DNA from: Salibacterium lacus | GTDB taxonomy: Bacteria > Bacillota > Bacilli > Bacillales > Marinococcaceae | Direction of reading: 5' to 3' | DNA: 64,000 nucleotides | Assembly: GCF_042684865.1 (NCBI RefSeq) | Contig: NZ_JBHUML010000002.1 | Span: 434,001 to 498,000, forward strand | Shown: positions 1 through 7,953 of the stretch, piece by piece | Numbering within the stretch: the stretch's first letter is position 1 | Layout: each line of letters begins with the position of its first letter | The notes under the pieces: model-generated | Told to the model about the DNA's origin: nothing | What the model saw: only the letters and a program-made list of their open reading frames with translations | Databases searched by the model: none | Translations under genes and position numbers: made by a program

Positions 1-360
1 TTTTCCGCAGCTTTTGCTTTTTTATTTGCTGCGGTAAGAATGGCGGAATGGTATGAACCCGTCGTATTTCTTTTCGGACACTCCGTCACCTATCTTTCTA
101 TTTTTTCAGTCCTTTTTTTGGTATTCGGGAATTCTCTCCATGAGCGTGTGTCCATAGCTGTGACGGCTTGTTCTTCCGGAGAGATTCTCAGCCGGATTCA
201 CCTCAGCAGGTTAACAGAAGACGTTATACTTGGAGATCCTTCGCTGATAAAAATCATTCTTTTTCTGATTCTTGTGATTCATATTTATGATGCGGCAACA
301 AAAGGGGCCAATATCCTGAAACGTAATGAAAACGTAACGATATCCAGTTTGCCCCGGTAA
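1..360 (+). CDS. YphA-like membrane protein, 5' truncated
   Basis: The reading frame is open from the first base and ends at a TAA at 358-360, so the gene begins upstream of the window. About 119 residues are visible. They contain three hydrophobic stretches, in the order Leu/Phe-rich helix, a short loop with CSSG, then a helix before a polar tail. It lies directly upstream of der, where B. subtilis carries the small membrane proteins YphA and YphB/SeaA, and the C-terminal pattern resembles what I recall of YphA. Function is unknown. The name rests on position and hydropathy, so it is tentative. Confidence 0.5.
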   Translation, partial: FSAAFAFLFAAVRMAEWYEPVVFLFGHSVTYLSIFSVLFLVFGNSLHERVSIAVTACSSGEILSRIHLSRLTEDVILGDPSLIKIILFLILVIHIYDAATKGANILKRNENVTISSLPR

Positions 361-511
361 GTCTGCATCTGCTACAATAAATAAGCTGTTTATGCAGTTA
401 TTATAAGGGATAGTCCTACTTTTTTCCATCTGCAGGGTCTTTAAGTAAAGAATGAAAAATGAAGAGAAAACAAAGTAACATAATGTGAACGATAAGAAAG
501 GAAAGAGCACA

Positions 512-1825
512 ATGTCCAAACCCGTAGTTGCAATCGTCGGCCGGCCGAATGTCGGTAAGTCCACCATTTTTAACCGAATGGCAGGGGAAAGACTGGCGAT
601 TGTGGAGGATGTTCCTGGTGTGACCAGGGACCGAGTGTACAGCAAAGCAGAATGGGTGAATCAGGAGTTTAATATTATTGATACAGGCGGAATTGATGTC
701 GGCGGAGGATCGTTATTTCAGCAGATGCGCCATCAGGCGGAAATCGCGTTGGAAGAAGCGGATGTCATTGTATTTCTGGTCAATGGCCGGGACGGGGTGA
801 CAGGAGCAGACGAAGAAGTAGCCTCCCTTTTGTTCCGGACGGATAAACCGGTCGTCGTAGGTGTGAACAAGATTGATAACCTCGAGATGCAGATGGACAT
901 TTACGATTTCTACCGCCTTGGATTTGGTGAAGTCTATCCTGTATCAGGATCGCACGGCCTTGGACTGGGAGATATGCTGGATGCGGTTGTACGCCAATTT
1001 CCCGCCGTTGAAGGCGATGACTACGAAGAAGATACGATTAGAATGGCAGTCATAGGACGGCCGAATGTCGGTAAATCTTCGCTGGTTAATGCTGTGCTGG
1101 GAGAAGAACGCGTCATAGTCAGTGATATGCCTGGAACGACAAGGGATGCTGTCGATACAGTATTTGAACGAGACGGGCAGGAGTATGCCGTTATGGATAC
1201 GGCCGGTATGCGAAAACGGGGGAAAGTGTATGAAAATACCGAAAAATACAGTGTCATGAGAGCTCTCCGTGCGATTGAGCGGTCGGATGTCGTCTTGATG
1301 GTCATCGACGGAGAAGAAGGGATTCTCGAGCAGGACAAAAAAATAGCCGGATACGCTGAAGACGCCGGAAGAGCCATCGTGATGGTCGTAAACAAATGGG
1401 ACGCCGTTGAAAAAGATGATAAAACCATGTCCCGTTTCACCGACGATATTCGTGAGGGATTTCAGTTTCTGCCGTATGCGCCGGTTCTTTTTCTTTCAGC
1501 CGTTACAAAACAGCGCATGCAGCACCTGCTGCCCGTGGTGAAAGAAGCAGCCGACAATCATAACCTGCGGGTGCCGACCAATGTGCTCAATGATGTCATT
1601 GTTGATGCTGTCATTATGAATCCGACACCGACTGATGGAGTCAGACGCCTGCGTATCAATTATGCAACCCAGGTTGCGGTTGGACCGCCGACCATCGTTT
1701 TATTTGTTAATGACCCTGATCTTCTTCATTTTTCGTATCACCGCTATTTGGAGAACAGGCTGAGAGAAGCCTTTCATTTTGAAGGCACCCCGATAAAGAT
1801 TATCGCAAGAAAGAAAAGCGATTAG
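512..1825 (+). CDS. der: Ribosome assembly GTPase Der (EngA)
   Basis: Der is an essential GTPase with two consecutive G domains and a C-terminal KH-like domain; it acts in maturation of the 50S ribosomal subunit. The protein (437 residues, B. subtilis 436) shows the first P-loop GRPNVGKS at residues 10-17 and an identical second P-loop near residue 183. DTGG and DTAG G3 motifs and NKID and NKWD G4 motifs are present, and it ends in the lysine-rich IIARKK stretch. I chose ATG 512 because AAAGGAAAG sits about 8 bases upstream and the protein then begins MSKPVVAIVG as in homologues; a GTG at 485 in the same frame would add nine unlikely residues. It heads a der-plsY-gpsA run. Confidence 0.97.
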   Translation: MSKPVVAIVGRPNVGKSTIFNRMAGERLAIVEDVPGVTRDRVYSKAEWVNQEFNIIDTGGIDVGGGSLFQQMRHQAEIALEEADVIVFLVNGRDGVTGADEEVASLLFRTDKPVVVGVNKIDNLEMQMDIYDFYRLGFGEVYPVSGSHGLGLGDMLDAVVRQFPAVEGDDYEEDTIRMAVIGRPNVGKSSLVNAVLGEERVIVSDMPGTTRDAVDTVFERDGQEYAVMDTAGMRKRGKVYENTEKYSVMRALRAIERSDVVLMVIDGEEGILEQDKKIAGYAEDAGRAIVMVVNKWDAVEKDDKTMSRFTDDIREGFQFLPYAPVLFLSAVTKQRMQHLLPVVKEAADNHNLRVPTNVLNDVIVDAVIMNPTPTDGVRRLRINYATQVAVGPPTIVLFVNDPDLLHFSYHRYLENRLREAFHFEGTPIKIIARKKSD

Positions 1826-1859
1826 CCGGTATTATTTTCTCATTTAAAGGAGAATTCAA

Positions 1860-2504
1860 GTGGAACTTATTTTTTCAATTGTGATCGCTTATCTTCTAGG
1901 TTCGATCAGTTTCAGTTATGTTATCGCGTGGAACGTAAAAAAAATAGATATCCGCCAGCACGGGAGTGGTAATGCGGGTGCGACAAACATACTGAGGGTG
2001 CTTGGAAAAGGTCCAGCCATTACGGTTCTTTCTCTTGATGTGTTAAAAGGAGTGGCCGCGGTCTGGATAGCACGACTGCTTGAGATAACAGACTTTTTTC
2101 CAGTGTGGACAGCGTTTGGTGAAGTGGAGGGAATGGCTTCGGCACTTGCCGGCGCGGCCGCGATTGCCGGTCACAACTGGCCTGTTTACTATGGTTTTAA
2201 AGGCGGAAAAGGAGTGGCTGCCACCATTGGTGTTGTAGCAAGCCTCGTATTCTTCCCGGCGGTTTACGTTGGGATCGCAGCTATACTGTCGATTGTGTTT
2301 ACACGGTACGTATCTCTGGGGTCTCTCATTTTTGCTGTTGTTACTCCTGTAGTGATTATCCTGACTAATTTCCATTATGATCATCCGTCTCCCTATTTCT
2401 ATCTGACAGCCGTCATCGGTGTGCTGGCGGTCTGGAAACACCGCAGCAATATTAAACGGCTGATAAAAGGAAACGAACATAAGATAGGCAGTAAAGTATC
2501 CTGA
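1860..2504 (+). CDS. plsY: Acyl-phosphate:glycerol-3-phosphate acyltransferase PlsY
   Basis: PlsY transfers an acyl group from acyl phosphate to glycerol-3-phosphate, the first step of membrane phospholipid synthesis. It is an integral membrane enzyme; at least five hydrophobic segments are visible in 214 residues. The three conserved cytoplasmic motifs can be read: SGNAGATN near residues 36-43, FKGGKGVA at 113-120, and GNEHKIG near the C terminus. The start is a GTG preceded by AAAGGAG. B. subtilis keeps plsY (yneS) elsewhere. Here it sits directly before gpsA, which makes its substrate, so the two consecutive steps are coupled in one transcript. Confidence 0.95.
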   Translation: MELIFSIVIAYLLGSISFSYVIAWNVKKIDIRQHGSGNAGATNILRVLGKGPAITVLSLDVLKGVAAVWIARLLEITDFFPVWTAFGEVEGMASALAGAAAIAGHNWPVYYGFKGGKGVAATIGVVASLVFFPAVYVGIAAILSIVFTRYVSLGSLIFAVVTPVVIILTNFHYDHPSPYFYLTAVIGVLAVWKHRSNIKRLIKGNEHKIGSKVS

Positions 2505-2522
2505 TAAGAAAGGCGGGCAAAT

Positions 2523-3605
2523 ATGGCGGAGAAGGTTGCAGTCATTGGAGCGGGAAGCTGGGGAACAGCTTTGGCGTCCGTTCTTGCTGATAACGGGCAG
2601 GACGTCCACTTATGGACCAGAAGAGAAGATCAAGCTGAAGAAATCAATCAACATCACACAAATGAGCAATATCTTCCCGGATTTCATCTGCCCGGCACGG
2701 TGAAGGGTTTCACCGATCTTCGAACATGCACGGAGGATGCCGGTTATATTCTGCTTGTTGTGCCGGCTAAAGCGGTCCGGGAGATGATGAAAGATCTACG
2801 TTCGTTTCTTTCGCAAGATACAGTACTGATTCATGCTTCCAAAGGAATCGAGCCCGGCACATCCAAACGGATTTCTGAAGTAATGGAAGAAGAACTGAGC
2901 GGCACTGCCTCGAATCATATTGCCGTGCTCTCCGGACCGAGTCACGCGGAGGAAGTGTGTGATAAGCAGCCGACGACCGTAACCGTTTCTTCCAGTCATA
3001 AGCTGTCCGCAGAAAAGGTCCAGGGGCTTTTCATGAATAACTATTTCCGCGTTTACACGAACCAGGATATCATCGGGGTCGAAATCGGAGGCGCTTTAAA
3101 AAATATCATTGCGCTCGGAATTGGAATGACTGACGGACTTGGTTTTGGAGATAACGCCAAGGCTGCGTTTATGACACGGGGCCTTGCTGAAATTTCGCGG
3201 CTGGGGGTGACGCTTGGAGCAAGCCCTCTGACGTTTAATGGTCTCTCCGGTCTCGGAGATTTGATTGTCACCTGTTTCAGCCGCCACAGCCGGAACCGCA
3301 GCGCTGGAGAAAAGTTAGGCCGCGGTGCTTATCTTGATGACGTGCTGGAAGAGATGGGGATGGTTGTTGAAGGCGTTCGGACAACGAAAGCGGTTCACGG
3401 ACTCGCTGACGCTCAGAACGTGGAAATGCCGATTACAGAAGCTTTATATGACGTTCTGTTTGAAGGAAAAAAACCAGAAGAATCCGTCCGTCAGTTGATG
3501 GCCAGAGAACGTAAACATGAAGAAGAAAACATGTCCCTGCTGCTTGATCCTGATTTTCAGGAAAAATGGAACAATTCAGGTCAAGGCCCGGGGGCAGACA
3601 GGTAA
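2523..3605 (+). CDS. gpsA: NAD(P)H-dependent glycerol-3-phosphate dehydrogenase
   Basis: GpsA reduces dihydroxyacetone phosphate to sn-glycerol-3-phosphate for phospholipid synthesis. The Rossmann motif GAGSWGTALA lies at residues 9-18. The C-terminal catalytic domain carries the family segment GGALKNIIALG followed by GLGFGDNAKAA. Length is 360 residues, somewhat longer than the usual 335-345, the excess being a polar tail after residue 340. The start ATG has AAGAAAGGCGGG upstream and lies 18 bases after plsY. Family and pathway are certain. Confidence 0.96.
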   Translation: MAEKVAVIGAGSWGTALASVLADNGQDVHLWTRREDQAEEINQHHTNEQYLPGFHLPGTVKGFTDLRTCTEDAGYILLVVPAKAVREMMKDLRSFLSQDTVLIHASKGIEPGTSKRISEVMEEELSGTASNHIAVLSGPSHAEEVCDKQPTTVTVSSSHKLSAEKVQGLFMNNYFRVYTNQDIIGVEIGGALKNIIALGIGMTDGLGFGDNAKAAFMTRGLAEISRLGVTLGASPLTFNGLSGLGDLIVTCFSRHSRNRSAGEKLGRGAYLDDVLEEMGMVVEGVRTTKAVHGLADAQNVEMPITEALYDVLFEGKKPEESVRQLMARERKHEEENMSLLLDPDFQEKWNNSGQGPGADR

Positions 3606-3671
3606 TGAAAAGCACGTCTCTTTCCTGCCCCGCATAGAATGGGGTGAATCGTGAGAAAGGGAGGCTGCTGT

Positions 3672-3935
3672 ATGAAGCACAGTGATTCAATGTTTGATAA
3701 CATCGAAAAAAATACGAACGTGAAGCAGGAAGATATCATGAAGCTTGTCCAATCGCTGCAGGGAGCCGATTTCCAGGATGAGAAAACAGTCCGTAAAGTG
3801 ATCAGGGACGTTGGTGCTCTTGCCGGCAAATCCGTATCCGCCCGGAAAGAAGATGAGTTGGTGAAGGCTGTCATGAATAATGATATCCCACTCGACCTGG
3901 CTTCTTTAAGTAAATGGTTTCAGTCCAGTCGTTAA
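3672..3935 (+). CDS. Stage VI sporulation protein F (SpoVIF) family protein
   Basis: An 87-residue soluble protein. The core MFDNIEK, followed by a DEKTVRKVI segment, then a KEDELVKAV helix and a final LSKWF, matches the small SpoVIF family of spore formers, whose B. subtilis founder affects late spore coat assembly. I prefer ATG 3672, preceded by GGGAGG about 6 bases upstream; a GTG at 3651 lacks its own good site. It follows gpsA by 66 bases and ends before a terminator at 4052, so it may be the last gene of the der operon or have its own sporulation promoter. The exact role here is unknown. Confidence 0.8.
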   Translation: MKHSDSMFDNIEKNTNVKQEDIMKLVQSLQGADFQDEKTVRKVIRDVGALAGKSVSARKEDELVKAVMNNDIPLDLASLSKWFQSSR

Positions 3936-4051
3936 AAACAGAAATTTTCTTTCCGTTTCAGAGGCGAATGCTCATTCCAACAGATCCGTTCATGAATACA
4001 GTAAACAGAGTAGAAGGAAGGCTGTGCTGAAAAAGGGAAGAATATAGCTGG

Positions 4052-4088
4052 AACCAGCCGTACTCCGCCCCGGTACCGGCTGGTTTTT
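4052..4088 (+). terminator. Intrinsic terminator after the der-gpsA-spoVIF run
   Basis: A perfect 9-bp stem AACCAGCCG / CGGCTGGTT (4052-4060 with 4077-4085) is followed by a T-run at 4084-4088. It lies about 115 bases after the SpoVIF-type gene. Confidence 0.85.
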
Positions 4089-4179
4089 CATGATTTTGTC
4101 ACCGCACAGCTCTCCACCATTGTGCCATAGGCCGATATCGTTGTGTTATAATATGGTCTGGAAAAAGGAGGACAGGGTA

Positions 4180-4374
4180 ATGACGGCGTTACAAAGTATG
4201 TGGGTTGCGTTTTTCGGGATTTTTTTAATGTTTGCTTCCGCAGCGTTATCTGTTTTATCCCATAAATTATCCGGATTCTTACGGTTTCTTGTTTTAACTG
4301 TGTCTTTTATATTTCTTGTTACGGCTGGATTAATTGTACTCGTTACTGTCATAAGAGGACCTCTTGCGGAGTAG
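4180..4374 (+). CDS. DUF2768 family small membrane protein
   Basis: A 64-residue protein made of two hydrophobic helices separated by a short basic loop (SHKLSGFLRF), ending in VIRGPLAE. Size, two-helix layout and position between gpsA and the YphF-type lipoprotein match the DUF2768 family of Bacillaceae, known only as uncharacterised membrane proteins of spore formers. ATG 4180 is preceded by AAAGGAGGACAGG. A TATAAT at 4147-4152 sits where a -10 box would be, but I see no convincing -35 partner. Function unknown. Confidence 0.75.
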   Translation: MTALQSMWVAFFGIFLMFASAALSVLSHKLSGFLRFLVLTVSFIFLVTAGLIVLVTVIRGPLAE

Positions 4375-4423
4375 ATACAAAAGCTGTTACAGGACAACCC
4401 TGACGACAGAGAGGTGAAAGCTA

Positions 4424-5152
4424 TTGAAGCGGTATATCCCGCTGATTGGCGCAATGGCAGCTGCAGTGCTGCTGTTATCGGGATGTCTGTTTCCCCAGGA
4501 TGAGCGTGCGGAGAATCAGGTTCCTTATGAATCCCAGCTGCAATCAGTGCAGCAGGCGGTTGAACAATATCAAAAAGATACGGGTGTTCTGCCTATCCGA
4601 ACGGTCGAAGCGGACACGCCCATCTATCAGAAATACCAGATTTCATTCAACGAATTAATACCACGTTATATGCAGCAGCCGCCGGGAAATTCTTTTGAAA
4701 ACGGTGGGAAGTACCGGTATGTTATTATTACCCCCGAAGAAGAACCGACGGTGAAAGTCATTGATTTAAGCATTATGGATGAAGTGCAGAAGCTGCAGCG
4801 GGCGGTCAACAGTTATATCGACAGCAATGAGTATGCTCCAATAAAGGAACCTGTGGGCCCCGGAGTATTTGAAATAGATAATGAGCGTCTCGATTACAGC
4901 GGCGAAATGAAAGTGGAAAGCCCTTATCATGCTGATACATCGCTGCCTATGCTGATTAATGCTCAAGGAGAAGTGCGGATTGATTATGCAATAGACCTGA
5001 ATATCGCCCTGCAGGAATATGAACATCAGCTGCAATCCGGAGATGATATCAGAACCATTCTGGCCCGTCATTCGCCTATTGTACCAGCTTACTCTGTCCC
5101 GTATACGATTAATGAAAACGGGGACCCGGTTTTCAAGGAAAAAAATGAATAG
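4424..5152 (+). CDS. yphF: YphF-like lipoprotein
   Basis: A 242-residue exported lipoprotein. The N terminus has a basic start, a hydrophobic core and the lipobox LLSGC at about residues 17-21, so the mature protein would be acylated on Cys21 and held outside the membrane. The rest is acidic and soluble, with no enzyme motif that I recognise. The place (between the DUF2768 protein and spoIVA) and length match B. subtilis YphF (about 244 residues). The start is TTG, supported by AGAGGTGA 8 bases upstream. Function is unknown; the spoIVA neighbourhood hints at a link to the sporulating cell envelope, which is inference. Confidence 0.8.
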   Translation: MKRYIPLIGAMAAAVLLLSGCLFPQDERAENQVPYESQLQSVQQAVEQYQKDTGVLPIRTVEADTPIYQKYQISFNELIPRYMQQPPGNSFENGGKYRYVIITPEEEPTVKVIDLSIMDEVQKLQRAVNSYIDSNEYAPIKEPVGPGVFEIDNERLDYSGEMKVESPYHADTSLPMLINAQGEVRIDYAIDLNIALQEYEHQLQSGDDIRTILARHSPIVPAYSVPYTINENGDPVFKEKNE

Positions 5153-5164
5153 AACAGTGCTTCA

Positions 5165-5190
5165 CAGCATCCTTCGGGGTGCTTTTTTTT
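5165..5190 (+). terminator. Intrinsic terminator after yphF
   Basis: GCATCC-TTCG-GGGTGC stem-loop (5167-5182) followed by eight T residues, 13 bases after the yphF stop codon. Confidence 0.9.
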
Positions 5191-5274
5191 ATGCTGCGGG
5201 TTTACGCCTTCCTTCCCTGTTCGTTCTATATTCTACAGCGGTTCTGTACATAAACAAGGCATAACTTATTGTAT

Positions 5275-5302
5275 TCATCATAGATATATATTGTCATACA
5301 TG
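5275..5302 (+). promoter_or_regulatory. Possible sigma-E promoter for spoIVA
   Basis: CATACAT at 5295-5301 resembles the sigma-E -10 element (CATACANT). An upstream TCATAGA at 5278-5284 is a weak -35 match with short spacing. spoIVA is a mother-cell gene of the sigma-E regulon in B. subtilis, so such a promoter is expected just here, about 43 bases before the GTG start. Confidence 0.35.
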
Positions 5303-5343
5303 TAAGACCGGTATCGGAATTTTATTGAACAGGAGGGGATCCA

Positions 5344-6825
5344 GTGGAAAAAGTGGATATCTTCAAGGATATCGCAGAACGGACCGGAGGAGATATATAT
5401 TTAGGAGTTGTCGGCGCCGTCCGTACCGGTAAATCCACGTTTATTAAAAAATTCATGGAGCTGGTTGTGCTTCCCAATATGGGAAGTGAAGTCGATAAAA
5501 CAAGGGCCACGGATGAACTGCCGCAAAGCGCAGCCGGACGTACAATTATGACGACAGAACCGAAGTTTGTGCCCAATAATGCTGTCTCGCTTGAAGTGGA
5601 AGAAGGCCTGGAAGTGAATGTACGGCTCGTTGATTGTGTCGGGTATACGGTGGAAGGGGCAAAAGGGTATGAGGATGAAAACGGCCCCCGTATGATTAAT
5701 ACCCCGTGGTACGAAGATCCAATTCCATTTCAGGAAGCAGCTGAAATCGGTACACGGAAAGTTATTCAGGAACATTCAACACTTGGAGTAGTGATTACAA
5801 CAGACGGAACAATTGGAGACATCCCCCGTGATGATTATGTGGAAGCCGAAGACAGGGTCATGGAGGAACTCAATGAAGTAGGAAAGCCTTATATCATGGT
5901 GATTAACTCTGTACAGCCGCACCATCCACAAACAGAGGCCCTTCGGCAGGAATTGATGGAAGAACATGATGTTCCGGTACTGGCTCTAAGCATAGAAAGT
6001 ATGACAGAGCACGATATTCACAACGTATTAAGGGAAGTGCTTTTTGAATTCCCGGTTCATGAAGTGAACGTAAATCTGCCGAGCTGGGTGATGGTGCTTC
6101 GGGACAATCACTGGCTTCGTGAGGAATATGAACAATCCGTGCGCAACACGGTAAAAGACATTAAGAGGCTTCGGGATGTAGACAGAGTGGTCCAGCAGTT
6201 TGCGGGAAACTTTGAATTCATAGAAGAAGCAGGGCTGGCAGGCATTGAAATGGGACGCGGCGTTGCTGAAATTGATCTGTATGCGCCGGAGCACTTGTAC
6301 GACCAGATATTAAAAGAAGTCGTCGGGGTGGAAATCAGAGGCAAAGACCATCTGCTCCATTTGATGCAGGATTTTTCTCATGCCAAACAAGAGTATGATC
6401 AAGTGAGCGAAGCATTGAAAATGGTGAAACAAACAGGGTACGGCATCGCAGCTCCTGCTTTAACCGACATGAGCCTTGATGAACCGGAAATTATTAAACA
6501 GGGATCGCGTTTTGGAGTGAGACTGAAAGCGGTGGCGCCGTCCATTCATATGATTAAAGTGGACGTTGAATCTGAATTTGCTCCGATTATCGGGACGGAA
6601 AAGCAGAGTGAAGAACTTGTCCGTTATCTCATGCAGGACTTTGAAGAGAATCCATTGTCCATCTGGAATTCGGACATTTTCGGGCGCTCCCTTAACTCTA
6701 TAGTGCGCGAAGGAATACAGGCTAAATTGTCTTTAATGCCGGAAAATGCCCGCTACAAATTGAAAGAAACATTGGAGCGGATCATCAATGAGGGATCCGG
6801 AGGGTTGATTGCGATCATACTGTAA
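5344..6825 (+). CDS. spoIVA: Spore coat morphogenetic ATPase SpoIVA
   Basis: SpoIVA hydrolyses ATP to polymerise into the basement layer of the spore coat on the forespore surface. It is anchored there by SpoVM and its C terminus. The 493-residue protein is nearly the same length as the B. subtilis one (492) and is conserved along its whole length, including the Walker A loop GAVRTGKST at residues 24-32 and the invariant C-terminal block ending GGLIAIIL. The start is GTG after GGAGGGG. Upstream is a possible sigma-E promoter; downstream a strong terminator makes it monocistronic. This is direct evidence that the organism forms endospores. Confidence 0.98.
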   Translation: MEKVDIFKDIAERTGGDIYLGVVGAVRTGKSTFIKKFMELVVLPNMGSEVDKTRATDELPQSAAGRTIMTTEPKFVPNNAVSLEVEEGLEVNVRLVDCVGYTVEGAKGYEDENGPRMINTPWYEDPIPFQEAAEIGTRKVIQEHSTLGVVITTDGTIGDIPRDDYVEAEDRVMEELNEVGKPYIMVINSVQPHHPQTEALRQELMEEHDVPVLALSIESMTEHDIHNVLREVLFEFPVHEVNVNLPSWVMVLRDNHWLREEYEQSVRNTVKDIKRLRDVDRVVQQFAGNFEFIEEAGLAGIEMGRGVAEIDLYAPEHLYDQILKEVVGVEIRGKDHLLHLMQDFSHAKQEYDQVSEALKMVKQTGYGIAAPALTDMSLDEPEIIKQGSRFGVRLKAVAPSIHMIKVDVESEFAPIIGTEKQSEELVRYLMQDFEENPLSIWNSDIFGRSLNSIVREGIQAKLSLMPENARYKLKETLERIINEGSGGLIAIIL

Positions 6826-6931
6826 AAGATGCGGTATGAGAGTGAAACGGCTGCATGATTGGTAAAAAGTGGACTGCAGAAAAGCTGATGGCTCGTTAAG
6901 GGGCTTTGTACATTTCCAAGCCCTGGGCAAC

Positions 6932-6972
6932 ATGCTTCCGACTATCTTTTATGATAATCGGGAGCATTTTTT
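6932..6972 (+). terminator. Intrinsic terminator of spoIVA
   Basis: Fifteen-bp stem (6932-6946 with 6953-6967, two G-T wobbles), loop TTTTAT, then six T residues. It lies 107 bases after the spoIVA stop. Confidence 0.9.
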
Positions 6973-7000
6973 ATCGTGTTGAAACTTACTGTCTCATATA

Positions 7001-7026
7001 ATTTACATAATATTATTATTGTAAAT
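7001..7026. promoter_or_regulatory. Palindromic possible operator upstream of folE
   Basis: ATTTACA (7001-7007) and TGTAAAT (7020-7026) form a perfect inverted repeat. It continues inward as TAATA/TATTA with a one-base offset, in an A/T-rich setting. It ends 14 bases before the predicted -35 of folE, where an operator would sit. I cannot assign it to a known regulator. Confidence 0.4.
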
Positions 7027-7040
7027 AAAAATCTTGATTC

Positions 7041-7070
7041 TTTGCTTTCTACATACCCTTATGCTAAAAT
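7041..7070 (+). promoter_or_regulatory. Predicted sigma-A promoter of the folE-mtrB operon
   Basis: TTTGCT (7041-7046), 18-bp spacer, extended -10 TGC-TAAAAT (7062-7070). The start of transcription would be near 7077, some 36 bases before the folE GTG. Confidence 0.55.
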
Positions 7071-7112
7071 TTTTCAAAGGTCATATTAAGTGGAGACAGG
7101 GGGAAAAAGGGA

Positions 7113-7682
7113 GTGTCTGACGTTAATCACGATAAAATAGAGAAAGCAGTTTATTCCATTTTGGAGGCCGTCGGGGAAAATCCAGACCGGGATGGTCTTC
7201 TGGATACCCCGAAAAGGGTAGCCAGAATGTACGAGGAAGTCTTTCAGGGTTTGTCGCAGGATCCGGCTGAACACCTTCAAACCGTATTTGGAGAAGAACA
7301 TGAAGAGCTCGTTCTTGTGAGAGATATTCCGTTCTACTCGATGTGTGAGCATCATCTTGTTCCATTCTACGGAAAAGCCCATGTCGGTTACATACCAAAA
7401 GAAGGACAGGTTACTGGGTTAAGTAAACTGGCAAGAACAGTGGAAACAGTGGCGAAAAGACCGCAGCTGCAGGAAAGAATTACATCCACGGTAGCCGACA
7501 GTATTCTGGAAACACTGACACCCCATGGTGTAATTGTCGTAGTGGAAGCTGAGCATATGTGTATGACCATGCGCGGAATCCAGAAACCGGGTACCGAAAC
7601 GGTCACATCAGCGGTCCGGGGATCATTTGAAAATGATGAAGCATCAAGGGCGGAAGTGCTGACACTTATTAACCGTTCATAA
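7113..7682 (+). CDS. folE: GTP cyclohydrolase I
   Basis: FolE (MtrA in B. subtilis) converts GTP to 7,8-dihydroneopterin triphosphate, the entry to folate synthesis. The 189-residue protein carries the zinc-binding CEHH at 78-81 and the second ligand Cys in HMCMTMRG near residue 150. The GTP-binding SKLAR segment at about 104-108 is also present. Start is GTG 7113 with a G-rich stretch upstream. As in B. subtilis it is paired with mtrB. The hbs gene that precedes it in B. subtilis is absent here. Confidence 0.97.
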   Translation: MSDVNHDKIEKAVYSILEAVGENPDRDGLLDTPKRVARMYEEVFQGLSQDPAEHLQTVFGEEHEELVLVRDIPFYSMCEHHLVPFYGKAHVGYIPKEGQVTGLSKLARTVETVAKRPQLQERITSTVADSILETLTPHGVIVVVEAEHMCMTMRGIQKPGTETVTSAVRGSFENDEASRAEVLTLINRS

Positions 7683-7698
7683 CAGAGGAGGGAAGAAC

Positions 7699-7914
7699 AT
7701 GGCGTCTGATGATTTTTGTGTTATTAAGGCCGAAGAAGACGGAGTACATGTTATCGGCTTGACCCGGGGAACCGACACCAGATTCCATCACTCGGAGAAG
7801 CTGGACCGGGGTGAAGTAATGATTGCCCAGTTTACTGAACACACCTCCGCGGTGAAAGTCAGAGGAAAAGCTGTGATTCAGACTAGTCACGGCGAGTTGA
7901 GAACAGAAGAATAG
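7699..7914 (+). CDS. mtrB: Trp RNA-binding attenuation protein (TRAP)
   Basis: TRAP forms an 11-subunit ring that, when loaded with tryptophan, wraps RNA containing eleven (G/U)AG triplets and shuts off the trp operon. The 71-residue protein keeps the signature segments VIGLTRGTDT, FHHSEKLDRGE and TSAVKVRG, which include the Lys and Lys/Arg residues that contact RNA in B. subtilis TRAP. It is co-transcribed with folE (16-base gap, AGAGGAGG site). Its target is visible in this same window, in the trpE leader at 17076-17149. Confidence 0.97.
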   Translation: MASDDFCVIKAEEDGVHVIGLTRGTDTRFHHSEKLDRGEVMIAQFTEHTSAVKVRGKAVIQTSHGELRTEE

Positions 7915-7953
7915 CACGGCGGAAATTTTTAATAGATCGGGGGCCTCTCACGT

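Noticed and set aside
2043..2609. 188-residue minus-strand open frame across plsY and gpsA
   Set aside because: Shadow of two well-identified genes on the other strand; no start signal.
4141..4155. TATAAT at 4147-4152 as a promoter for the DUF2768 gene
   Set aside because: No acceptable -35 at 15-19 bases; kept only as a remark in the gene entry.
4090..4179. Longer N terminus for the DUF2768 protein starting at 4090
   Set aside because: It would cross a terminator T-run and a likely promoter, while ATG 4180 has a strong AAAGGAGG site.
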